From: Clostridia bacterium
Lineage (GTDB): Bacteria > Bacillota > Clostridia > Saccharofermentanales > Saccharofermentanaceae
DNA length: 40,241 nucleotides
Direction of reading: 5' to 3'
Assembly: GCA_024403735.1 (NCBI GenBank)
Contig: JAKSRG010000028.1
Span: 1-40,241 of the forward strand
In this document: positions 34,635 through 40,241 of the stretch, piece by piece
Position numbering within the stretch: position 1 is the first letter of the stretch
Layout of the letters: every line of letters starts with the position of its first letter
Made by a program: the position numbers and the translations under genes
The notes under the pieces: model-generated
The model's input: only the letters and a program-made list of their open reading frames with translations
The model's database searches: none
What the model was told of the DNA's origin: nothing

Positions 34635-35096
34635 TTACTCCTTAACGCGACTATTGAGGTAATTACGAATACCTCTTAACTGGCCTTCATATCCGCTACA
34701 ACGACAAAGATTACCAGCTAGGAATGCTCTAATCTCATCATCTGTTGGGTCTGGGTTCTCTCTAAGGAGAGCGATTGTGTTCATAACAAATCCTGGATTA
34801 CAGAAACCACACTGGTCTGCACCCTGGTCTGCGATAAATCCTACAAATGAAGATGCCTCTTCCTGTAGGCCTTCTAATGTCTGAATGCTGTGACCATCAG
34901 CACGAACTGTGAGCATTGAACATGACAATACTGGCATGCCATCCATAAGTACAGTACAAAGACCGCAGTTAGATGTCTCACATCCACGCTTTACACTATA
35001 GCAGTCGTGGTCTCTGAGGAAATCAAGTAATACAGAATCTGCATCAACCTGATCTGAAATCTTTTTGCCATTAAGCGTCAGATTAATATCTATCAT
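34635..35096 (-). CDS. Xanthine dehydrogenase-type 2Fe-2S subunit
   Basis: The protein has 153 residues with the two-cluster layout of the small subunit of molybdenum hydroxylases. An N-terminal plant-type ferredoxin cluster is formed by CYSVKRGCETSNCGLC plus a later LSC. The C-terminal helical cluster uses QCGFCNPGFVM and CRCSGYEG. The length is normal for the family (about 150-165). It carries electrons between the molybdenum and FAD subunits. It overlaps the FAD subunit gene by four bases (ATGA), so translation is coupled. Confidence 0.93.
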   Translation of the reverse strand: MIDINLTLNGKKISDQVDADSVLLDFLRDHDCYSVKRGCETSNCGLCTVLMDGMPVLSCSMLTVRADGHSIQTLEGLQEEASSFVGFIADQGADQCGFCNPGFVMNTIALLRENPDPTDDEIRAFLAGNLCRCSGYEGQLRGIRNYLNSRVKE

Positions 35097-35884
35097 TCGA
35101 TGCCTCCAATTCTGAGAAGATTACGCTCAGTAAGAACCTTAGTAAGATGTGTTCGATACTCTGCGCTACCTCGTAGATTACTATCTGTAGGTGTATGTGA
35201 AGCAACATAATCAGCATATGCCTTAGCACTATCTGATGTTATTCCAGCTGCCATTATTCCATCTTCATCCTTGATAAGTATTGCCTTACCAGGACGAGCT
35301 CCGATAGTAGTCTTGTACATACCATCGAACTCAGATACTGCGCATGCGAGGACTGGAAAATCAGTGCGCTGTGCACGAACAGCACTATATGAAATCTTAA
35401 TTGGAGTTTTCTTAACAATAATACGGACAAGAATATCGTCATCACGCTTCATGTTCACGAACTCAGACAATGGAACGATGCCAGCATTGTGGAGCTCGAC
35501 ATAAGTATCCATGGCAAGAAATACAGTAAGTACATCTGAGAAACCAAATCTTCCCCAGATACTTCCGCCTACAGTAGCCATATTACGGAACTGAACTCCG
35601 ACGATATCTTTGACAGCTGACTGAACTGCATTATTGGAATATGAATTCAAGCCTTCATGCTTCTCAATCTTACGAAGAGATACCATAGCACCAATCTTAA
35701 ATTCTTCGTCATCTTCTTCGATGGTATCTAGTCCAAGGCCGCTAATATCAATTGCTGTATTAACACTTCCTCGGCCAGTTCTTAACCACATCATTCCACC
35801 GATAATTCGGTTCTTACGGGTCTTATTGAGTTCGTATGCCTCATCGAGACTTTGAACTTTTACGTATTTCTGAAAAGTAATCAT
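35093..35884 (-). CDS. Xanthine dehydrogenase-type FAD-binding subunit
   Basis: This 263-residue protein is first in the operon. It matches the FAD-binding domain of molybdopterin dehydrogenases: an N-terminal RIIGGMMWLRTGRG segment, a 'VQFRNMATVGGSIWGRFGFSDVL' FAD-binding segment, and a C-terminal CO dehydrogenase flavoprotein-like domain with RTDFPVLACAVS. It is slightly shorter than the usual 280-300 residues. It passes electrons from the 2Fe-2S subunit to an acceptor. Upstream bases 35885-36115 hold no purine riboswitch that I can recognise; a GGTA/TACC mini-hairpin precedes the start. Confidence 0.88.
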   Translation of the reverse strand: MITFQKYVKVQSLDEAYELNKTRKNRIIGGMMWLRTGRGSVNTAIDISGLGLDTIEEDDEEFKIGAMVSLRKIEKHEGLNSYSNNAVQSAVKDIVGVQFRNMATVGGSIWGRFGFSDVLTVFLAMDTYVELHNAGIVPLSEFVNMKRDDDILVRIIVKKTPIKISYSAVRAQRTDFPVLACAVSEFDGMYKTTIGARPGKAILIKDEDGIMAAGITSDSAKAYADYVASHTPTDSNLRGSAEYRTHLTKVLTERNLLRIGGIE

Positions 35885-36061
35885 AAACGGTCCTTATATT
35901 AGAAATATATGCTAGGTACATTCTACCAAGGAATCATTGAGAATGGAGATGCAATTTACTATAAATCGTTGTTATTTTTCAAATATAACGCCATAAAATT
36001 TTAGTTCGCTTTGTTAATGTGGGTGTTTTCGAGATAGTCTTAGTAAATTAAGAATTCCAAA

Positions 36062-36070
36062 TGCTAAAAT
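36062..36070 (+). promoter_or_regulatory. Extended -10 promoter for the MORN-MBL gene
   Basis: TGC followed by TAAAAT (36065-36070), about 45 bases before ATG 36116. The -35 is weak, as for other promoters in this window. Confidence 0.4.
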
Positions 36071-36115
36071 AAATAGAAAATGACATGACATTTGAAGTGC
36101 AATAAGGAGCGACAG

Positions 36116-37258
36116 ATGGCTACACAAAAATATGGCGATGGATCTGTATATGAAGGTGGTTTGGTTGATGGCAAGCGCCAGGGTTATGCGGTTATGAAGC
36201 ATGCCAATGGAACGTTCACAGAAGGATATTACTATAACGACAAGCAGGAAGGTAACGGCATCTGGCATATGGCAGATGGTCGAATGGTCTACACTTCTTG
36301 GCTAAATAACGTATGCCATGGTGTAGGACAGATTCATACTCCTGGCAAGCGTGATATTCCTAAGGACATTATGTACGTAAATGGCAAATCCCAGAATGTT
36401 CCTACTAATCATTACGATAGCGGAAATGTGCTAAAGAATAGTACATATGATGGTGGTTTCAGGATATATCACAGAGGCATGTGTGCTTTCATACTCGAGA
36501 CGCCATCTGCAACGATCTTTTTTGACTGGAACCAGGGCATAATTCCTAAGATTAGAGAGGATAAACCTGTATATGCACTATTTAGCCATGTCCATCTGGA
36601 TCACTTTAGTGCAGAAAGCGTTGCCGCATTATTGACATTACCTAGCATCGAGAAAATCATTATCGGTAGTGATGAGACAGGACCAGACGCAGCATTAGTT
36701 ACTGACGCGATTAATAGAATCAGGACACTCGTATCTCCTGCTGATATGGATGATATTATCGTTGCTAAATATAGCCAGCGTGGGATATCTTTCAACTACT
36801 CAGGATTGAATATTTACTACCTCATGGCAACTGACTTGGGACTAGCTTACTGCGTTCAGATTGACGGCAAAACTTTCTACCATTCTGGCGACCTAGCTAA
36901 CTGGGGACAGACAGACTTATTCGAGAGATTTATATCTGATTTGCGCGGCCTATCTATTGATTATGCAATGATAACGGCAGATTGTTTTGACGGGACTAAC
37001 AAGGGACTTATTACTCTTGATAAGTATAACAGCGTAGCTAAGATTAAATGCTTCACACCATGTCATTTCTGGCTGGATTACAAGGCTGGATATAGGATGC
37101 TCACGAGAAGCCCTGCACTCATGAAGAAGGCAATCGCTCCTGGTCTAGACACGACAATTGCAGTAGGAAACCTTCCATTATTTGGGTTCTACAAATTACC
37201 AATTGATGGTTCCAAGGCACGCTTTGATAAAGCACCACTGAATTTCTATCAGAAGTGA
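36116..37258 (+). CDS. MORN-repeat/metallo-beta-lactamase-fold fusion protein
   Basis: The protein has 380 residues from ATG 36116, seven bases after AAGGAG; an ATG 24 bases earlier has no site. Residues 5-72 hold three MORN-like repeats (GDGSVYEGGLVDGKRQGYAV; GTFTEGYYYNDKQEGNGIW; a weaker third). After a linker, residues about 115-345 form a metallo-beta-lactamase fold of the UlaG/YycJ-like type: SHVHLDH (157-163) supplies metal-binding His/Asp, HSGD (256-259) a further Asp, and TPCHFW (314-319) the last His. MORN repeats usually bind proteins or lipids at membranes, while this MBL class hydrolyses phosphodiester or lactone bonds. The combination is unusual. There is no signal peptide. Confidence 0.8.
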   Translation: MATQKYGDGSVYEGGLVDGKRQGYAVMKHANGTFTEGYYYNDKQEGNGIWHMADGRMVYTSWLNNVCHGVGQIHTPGKRDIPKDIMYVNGKSQNVPTNHYDSGNVLKNSTYDGGFRIYHRGMCAFILETPSATIFFDWNQGIIPKIREDKPVYALFSHVHLDHFSAESVAALLTLPSIEKIIIGSDETGPDAALVTDAINRIRTLVSPADMDDIIVAKYSQRGISFNYSGLNIYYLMATDLGLAYCVQIDGKTFYHSGDLANWGQTDLFERFISDLRGLSIDYAMITADCFDGTNKGLITLDKYNSVAKIKCFTPCHFWLDYKAGYRMLTRSPALMKKAIAPGLDTTIAVGNLPLFGFYKLPIDGSKARFDKAPLNFYQK

Positions 37259-37324
37259 TAAATATATCTTCAATCTATGACCATGCTATATAATAAGTGA
37301 GCATCTCTTCATGTGGAGGAATTT

Positions 37325-38491
37325 ATGATTAGAACATGTAAAAACTGCGCAGGTAAACTTGCATATGACATCGCGCAAAAGGCCCTCGTATGTGAGCACT
37401 GCGGTTCAACATATTCAGTAGAAGATTACGACAGTGACCCTGAGACAGAAGCTTCTGAACTCCCACTAATAAAAACTGAGGGTATGGTTAACTGTAAGAT
37501 TTTCTCATGCAGCGCTTGCGGAGCTGAGATCTCAGTTACAGACACTGAAGCATCAACATTCTGTATTTATTGTGGTAACCCTACAATAATCTTCTCACGC
37601 GTTGGTAAGTTCAAAAAACCTGATAAGATTATTCCATTCAAGATTACTAAGGAAGAAGCACTGGAACTTGTAAGAAAGAGACTTAACAAAGGTATATTTA
37701 TTCCAAAAGCAATCAAGGATTTTGAGCCTGAACTCCTTCGTGGAATTTATATCCCATATTACATTTCAAATGTTGAATATGATTCTTCAATGATCCTTTC
37801 TTCTGTGCAGAAAAGTGGTAAACATTCACACACTTACTACCACAAGAGATCTGGATATATCACTCTACCTTGGGTTACAACAGATGCCTCATCAACACTT
37901 AATGACAGCACTAGCCAGAGACTTGAGCCATATGTTGTCAAGGAGTGTGTTTCTTTTGATGAAGACTATCTTGTTGGTTTTTATTCTGACATCTCTGATG
38001 TTAAGAGCAAGGATGCTACTCGATTAGCACAAAGAAGAGCTCGTGAAGTATATAACGAAGAGATGCTCAATTCTATTCCAGGAAGCAGCAAGAAAATTGT
38101 TAAGGAGAGATATCGCGCTGAAGTATATGAGCAGCCTACAACTGCCTTCTTCCCTGCATGGTTCCTTACATTCAGATATCAGGATAAACCATACACAATA
38201 ACAATTAATGGACAGACTGGAAAACTAGTCGGTGGTGTTCCATGGAATAAAACACTATTCACAATACTTACCGTTATTCTATCTATCATCTTCACAACAG
38301 CAATAACACTGCCATTTGCTCCTGTGCTAACCAATACAGACGATATTAGACTTATCTTAATGGCAGTAGTATTCTCGGCTATATCTATAACAGCTGGAAT
38401 TAATAAGATTAAGAAAGTATTGAAATCAATTGCTAGAACAACAGAGAGTTCATTAACATCTTTTGTTGGCAAGAGACAGAAAGGAGAATGA
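37325..38491 (+). CDS. Zinc-ribbon membrane protein (paralogue of 5376-6533)
   Basis: The protein has 388 residues from ATG 37325 after GGAGGAATTT; a GTG at 37313 overlaps this site. Two zinc ribbons (CKNC...CEHC, about 5-26; CSACG...CIYCG, about 58-81) lead into a soluble domain. Two C-terminal membrane helices follow (TILTVILSIIFTTAITLPFA; ILMAVVFSAISITAGI). The tail is GKRQKGE. The middle differs from the paralogue by a His/Tyr-rich insertion (SGKHSHTYYHKRSGY). A TATAAT at 37289-37294 may be its promoter, since the MORN-MBL gene ends 66 bases upstream. Function unknown. Confidence 0.8.
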   Translation: MIRTCKNCAGKLAYDIAQKALVCEHCGSTYSVEDYDSDPETEASELPLIKTEGMVNCKIFSCSACGAEISVTDTEASTFCIYCGNPTIIFSRVGKFKKPDKIIPFKITKEEALELVRKRLNKGIFIPKAIKDFEPELLRGIYIPYYISNVEYDSSMILSSVQKSGKHSHTYYHKRSGYITLPWVTTDASSTLNDSTSQRLEPYVVKECVSFDEDYLVGFYSDISDVKSKDATRLAQRRAREVYNEEMLNSIPGSSKKIVKERYRAEVYEQPTTAFFPAWFLTFRYQDKPYTITINGQTGKLVGGVPWNKTLFTILTVILSIIFTTAITLPFAPVLTNTDDIRLILMAVVFSAISITAGINKIKKVLKSIARTTESSLTSFVGKRQKGE

Positions 38492-38493
38492 TT

Positions 38494-38745
38494 ATGTGGG
38501 TAGCAGCATTTATTTTTGTAGTACCACTCGGTACAGGATTAGCACTTCTATTAACATCTAGTCTCCTCAATAAATCCAACAATTTTGGTGACAGTAAATG
38601 TAATCTATATGAATTCACTCCTCACCTAATCAGAGGCAAAGTACAGCAAAACAGAGTGCGAAAAAATACTCCTGTTGATGACATTCAGCATCCAGTTATC
38701 CTCGAGCATATTAAGGAATATGATCGAACACACGGCATCGGATAA
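38494..38745 (+). CDS. Small membrane protein paired with the zinc-ribbon protein
   Basis: The protein has 83 residues from ATG 38494. An ATG at 38488 is in frame but only one base after AGGAGA. One N-terminal helix (MWVAAFIFVVPLGTGLALLL) is followed by a basic polar region that ends EYDRTHGIG. Its coupling to the zinc-ribbon gene copies that of 6536-6859, which supports a functional pair. Confidence 0.7.
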   Translation: MWVAAFIFVVPLGTGLALLLTSSLLNKSNNFGDSKCNLYEFTPHLIRGKVQQNRVRKNTPVDDIQHPVILEHIKEYDRTHGIG

Positions 38746-38807
38746 GCGCGTAAAACATTTAGAGAAATGCCTCTTGCGGATTACGTATTATTGAGACTTC
38801 AGTATCG

Positions 38808-38836
38808 TTGAATGAGGCTCATTCTGATGTTATAAT
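38808..38836 (+). promoter_or_regulatory. Antitoxin RNA promoter, unit 1
   Basis: TTGAAT (38808-38813), 17 bases, consensus TATAAT (38831-38836). This is the strongest promoter in the window and is kept in all three units, as expected for an abundant antisense RNA. Confidence 0.8.
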
Positions 38837-38841
38837 CAAAA

Positions 38842-38928
38842 CAAGAAAAGGCACCACCGATAGGCGGTTGTCCTCGTTAAGTCAAAAAAATGACCGTCAC
38901 TTGGCAAAATGTGGGCGGTTATTTTTTT
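38842..38928 (+). ncRNA. Predicted antisense antitoxin RNA, unit 1
   Basis: Transcription from the promoter at 38808-38836 should give an RNA of about 85 bases ending at the terminator 38889-38928. It begins with AAGGCACCACCGATAGGCGG, which can fold into a small hairpin. Its 3' end is complementary to the 3' end of the toxin mRNA, including the last toxin codons. This 3' overlap is the arrangement seen in TxpA/RatA and Fst-type type I systems. Boundaries are predicted. Confidence 0.6.
38889..38928. terminator. Bidirectional terminator, unit 1
   Basis: AATGACCG (38889-38896) pairs with CGGTTATT (38916-38923), one G-U pair, followed by seven T on the + strand and preceded by an A run. The toxin stop codon lies inside the right arm. 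Confidence 0.75.
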
Positions 38929-38999
38929 GAGCGATTTGATTGAATCATTACTAAAATAATAATTGTAAGAACAACCATTAACATTTCATAATCAGTCAT
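38919..38999 (-). CDS. Type I toxin, Hol-Tox/Fst-like 26-residue membrane peptide (unit 1)
   Basis: ATG 38999 lies eight bases after a perfect AAGGAGG. It is preferred over an ATG six bases upstream that is too close. The 26-residue peptide reads MTDYEMLMVVLTIIILVMIQ and then a charged SNRSKK end: a short polar N-terminus with Tyr-Glu, one membrane helix and a basic tail. This matches the short 'putative holin-like toxin' peptides of Firmicutes type I toxin-antitoxin systems, which insert into the membrane. The ORF converges on an antisense RNA. Unit 3 keeps the peptide pattern despite many base changes, which argues it is translated. Confidence 0.8.
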   Translation of the reverse strand: MTDYEMLMVVLTIIILVMIQSNRSKK

Positions 39000-39078
39000 A
39001 CGCATCACCTCCTTTCTGGGCTTCCAAGGAAACCTAGCAGAATAGGAGAACAACCGCCTACCGCTTTATGGTAGTGCC

Positions 39079-39094
39079 TGTCTCATAGGAGACA
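39079..39094 (-). promoter_or_regulatory. 5' leader hairpin of toxin mRNA, unit 1
   Basis: TGTCTC and GAGACA form a perfect 6-bp stem with a four-base loop, kept in all three units (unit 2 near 39528, unit 3 near 39980). Downstream on the - strand, TTCTCCT could pair with the toxin's AGGAG ribosome binding site, a common way to keep type I toxin mRNA silent. The toxin promoter itself is not clear; TATACT at 39100-39105 is a candidate -10 without a good -35. Confidence 0.45.
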
Positions 39095-39256
39095 AATCAA
39101 GTATATCAAGTTAAAAATGTGAATTCCTTGAAATCGAGTCTCAACTTTTCCCAAGCAGAAATATTGAGACTTAACACTCTGTGAAAATGGCATTCCGCTA
39201 ATTTGCGCTTATAAAAATTGCTCATAGATTACAGATTATATGAGACTTCAGTATCG

Positions 39257-39285
39257 TTGAATGAGGCTCATTCTGATGTTATAAT
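39257..39285 (+). promoter_or_regulatory. Antitoxin RNA promoter, unit 2
   Basis: TTGAAT (39257-39262), 17 bases, TATAAT (39280-39285); identical to unit 1. Confidence 0.8.
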
Positions 39286-39290
39286 TAAGA

Positions 39291-39376
39291 CAAGAAAAGG
39301 CACCACCGATAGGCGGTTGTCCTTTATTTGATCATTAGATGACCGTCACGGGCAAAATGTGGGCGGTCATTTTTTT
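39291..39376 (+). ncRNA. Predicted antisense antitoxin RNA, unit 2
   Basis: Same layout as unit 1, but the segment between the 5' hairpin and terminator differs (TTTATTTGATCATTAG). This could give each RNA some specificity for its own toxin mRNA. It ends at a terminator (39339-39376: ATGACCG with CGGTCAT and seven T). Boundaries are predicted. Confidence 0.6.
39339..39376. terminator. Bidirectional terminator, unit 2
   Basis: ATGACCG (39339-39345) pairs perfectly with CGGTCAT (39364-39370), followed by a T run; the toxin TGA stop lies within the right arm. Confidence 0.78.
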
Positions 39377-39447
39377 GAGCGATTTGATTGGATTATTACT
39401 AGAATAATAATTGTAAGAACAACCATTAACAATTCATAATCAGTCAT
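39367..39447 (-). CDS. Type I toxin, 26-residue membrane peptide (unit 2)
   Basis: ATG 39447 with the same AAGGAGG and spacing as unit 1. The peptide MTDYELLMVVLTIIILVIIQ plus SNRSKK differs from unit 1 at only two residues, both conservative (M6L, M18I). The stop codon is TGA instead of TAA. Same predicted role: a membrane-inserting toxin controlled by the convergent RNA. Confidence 0.8.
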   Translation of the reverse strand: MTDYELLMVVLTIIILVIIQSNRSKK

Positions 39448-39704
39448 ACGCATCACCTCCTTTCTGAGCTTCCAAAGAAACCTAGCAGAATAGGAGAACA
39501 ACCGCCTACCGCTTTATGGTAGTGCCTGTCTCATAGGAGACAAATCAAGTATATCAAGTTAAAAATGTGAATTCCTTGAAATCGAGTCTCAACTTTTCCC
39601 AAGCAGAAATATTGAGACTTAACACTCTGTGAAAATGGCATTCCGCTAATTTGCGCTTATAAAAATTGCTCATAGATTACAGATTATATGAGACTTCAGT
39701 ATCG

Positions 39705-39733
39705 TTGAATGAGGCTCATTCTGATGTTATAAT
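39705..39733 (+). promoter_or_regulatory. Antitoxin RNA promoter, unit 3
   Basis: TTGAAT (39705-39710), 17 bases, TATAAT (39728-39733); identical to units 1 and 2 although the toxin part has diverged. Confidence 0.8.
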
Positions 39734-39738
39734 CAAAA

Positions 39739-39824
39739 CAAGAAAAGGCACCACCGATAGGCGGTTGTCCTCGTTTTAATCAAAAATGATCGCAACGGGT
39801 TCAAATTGTTGGCGGTCATTTTTT
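39739..39824 (+). ncRNA. Predicted antisense antitoxin RNA, unit 3
   Basis: The 5' hairpin region is the same as in unit 1. The 3' half is diverged in step with its toxin gene, so that it stays fully complementary to its own toxin mRNA. It ends at the terminator 39785-39824. This points to three modules with partly separate pairing specificity. Confidence 0.6.
39785..39824. terminator. Bidirectional terminator, unit 3
   Basis: AATGATCG (39785-39792) pairs with CGGTCATT (39813-39820) with one G-U wobble; the loop sequence differs from units 1 and 2 but the stem is maintained. Confidence 0.72.
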
Positions 39825-39899
39825 GTTGGAGTTATTTATTAACGTGATCACAATACCAATGATAGTAAGTACAACCATTAAGATTTCATAATCTATCAT
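39816..39899 (-). CDS. Type I toxin, diverged 27-residue membrane peptide (unit 3)
   Basis: ATG 39899 lies seven bases after AGGAGG. The 27-residue peptide begins MIDYEILMVVLTIIGIVITL and ends INNSNKK. It keeps the DYE start, the LMVVLTII core and the Asn/Ser/Lys tail of units 1 and 2, while the DNA differs at many sites. Conservation of protein pattern over DNA is good evidence that the ORF is real and selected. Confidence 0.8.
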   Translation of the reverse strand: MIDYEILMVVLTIIGIVITLINNSNKK

Positions 39900-40124
39900 A
39901 TCACCACCTCCTTCCTAAAGGTTCAAAGGAACCCTAAAAGGATAAGAGGACAACCGCCTTCCGCTATATGGTAGTGCCTGTCTCATAGGAGACAAATCAA
40001 ATATATCAAGTTAAAAATGCGAATTCCTTGAAATTGAGTCTCAACTTTTCCCAAGCAGAAATATTGAGACTATTTTGTGGTTCTTCACGGAAACTTGGGG
40101 AATTGGACGTTAAGCAATGTCTGC

Positions 40125-40241
40125 GCTCCAGTACAAATATCAGTACAAATTTTCCGCAGATACTATCAAATATTTGTACTGAGAGGGTGTTCAAGTGCTC
40201 CAGTACAAATATCAGTACAAACTTTTCGCAGATACTATCAA
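40125..40241. repeat. Two copies of a 45-bp repeat at the window edge
   Basis: GCTCCAGTACAAATATCAGT... occurs at 40125-40169 and 40197-40241 (period 72), with a few differences. Inside, CAGTACAAAT is itself repeated directly, and CAGTACAAATAT (40129-40140) has a perfect inverted partner ATATTTGTACTG (40170-40181). The second copy runs into the window end, so the array may be longer. No gene is seen here. Confidence 0.6.

Larger units (their letters stand above)
38849..39079. repeat. Inverted repeats flanking toxin unit 1
   Basis: The left arm (38849-38875) and right arm (39046-39079) are imperfect inverted repeats sharing GGCAC(C/T)ACC and AGGCGGTTGT(C/T)CTC; the right arm has about seven extra bases. 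Because the arms are inverted and the genes converge, toxin mRNA and antitoxin RNA carry the same element near their 5' ends. Units 2 (right arm 39494-39527) and 3 (39946-39979) repeat this. Confidence 0.7.
38792..40076. repeat. Three tandem ~449-bp units, each a toxin-antitoxin module
   Basis: Units start at TGAGACTTCAGTATCG at 38792, 39241 and 39689, giving periods of 449 and 448 bases. Units 1 and 2 are nearly identical. Unit 3 has a diverged toxin ORF and terminator but keeps the flanks. Each unit holds, in order: a + strand promoter, a short RNA, a shared terminator, a - strand toxin ORF with its ribosome binding site, an inverted-repeat arm, a GTCTC/GAGAC hairpin and a GTCTCAA/TTGAGAC inverted repeat. 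Tandem multiplication is typical of type I toxin loci. Confidence 0.85.

Noticed and set aside
35885..36115. Purine riboswitch upstream of the xanthine dehydrogenase operon
   Set aside because: No purine riboswitch core or matching three-way junction could be recognised; only a short GGTA/TACC hairpin is seen.
39100..39132. Toxin promoter in the TA units
   Set aside because: TATACT at 39100-39105 (- strand) has no -35 at proper spacing, and TTGATA/TATGAG further down is weak. I could not choose, so no promoter was called.
40006..40194. 62-codon - strand ORF at the right edge
   Set aside because: It runs through repeat DNA and the GTCTCAA inverted repeat, has no ribosome binding site, and its composition does not look like a protein.

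Overview
The window looks like the chromosome of a low-GC, Gram-positive gut or rumen Clostridia, probably Lachnospiraceae-like. This is inferred from the AT-rich code, strong AGGAGG ribosome binding sites, frequent extended -10 promoters, BspA-type leucine-rich repeat (LRR) proteins, InlB-repeat surface proteins and an anaerobic-style molybdenum hydroxylase operon. No rRNA or tRNA gene and no CRISPR array was seen, so the genus cannot be fixed.

Layout. 1-540: two copies of a hairpin repeat, then a threonine-rich 26-codon leader ORF followed by a strong intrinsic terminator (attenuator-like). 541-2441: a SAM methyltransferase overlapping an alkaline-phosphatase-superfamily phosphodiesterase. 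2442-2718: a palindromic operator and a probable gene remnant. 2719-3798: a YjbR-like protein and a membrane protein (- strand). 3937-6859: an operon of S51 peptidase, unknown protein, zinc-ribbon membrane protein and small membrane protein. 6965-7750: a membrane protein (- strand). 7927-18593: a - strand operon reading VWA protein, MoxR AAA+ ATPase, then three overlapping LRR genes of 835-858 codons. 18782-19711: a divergent Abi_2/HEPN gene. 19817-20914: an iron-sulfur aldo/keto reductase. 21007-24916: a large surface adhesin and a DUF3592 membrane protein. 25114-26451: a lipoprotein. 26529-29245: an operon of two membrane proteins and an orphan PD-(D/E)XK nuclease. 29344-30231: a fourth, short LRR protein whose upstream region holds about eleven ATTCAGA-like sites. 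30831-35884: a xanthine dehydrogenase-type operon with its permease. 36116-37258: a MORN-repeat/metallo-beta-lactamase fusion. 37325-38745: a second copy of the zinc-ribbon plus small membrane protein pair. 38792-40076: three tandem units of about 449 bp, each a predicted type I toxin-antitoxin module. 40125-40241: the start of another repeat.

The most interesting parts are these. (1) The MoxR-VWA-LRR operon: three cytoplasmic-looking LRR proteins of one architecture are translationally coupled and co-transcribed with a AAA+ ATPase/VWA pair, next to a HEPN abortive-infection gene. (2) The toxin-antitoxin array: each unit has a 26-27 codon hydrophobic peptide on the - strand, a convergent short RNA with a near-consensus promoter, a shared bidirectional terminator and flanking inverted repeats. 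(3) The Thr-rich leader and terminator ahead of genes with no obvious link to threonine. Function assignments rest on motifs read by eye; no database search was run.
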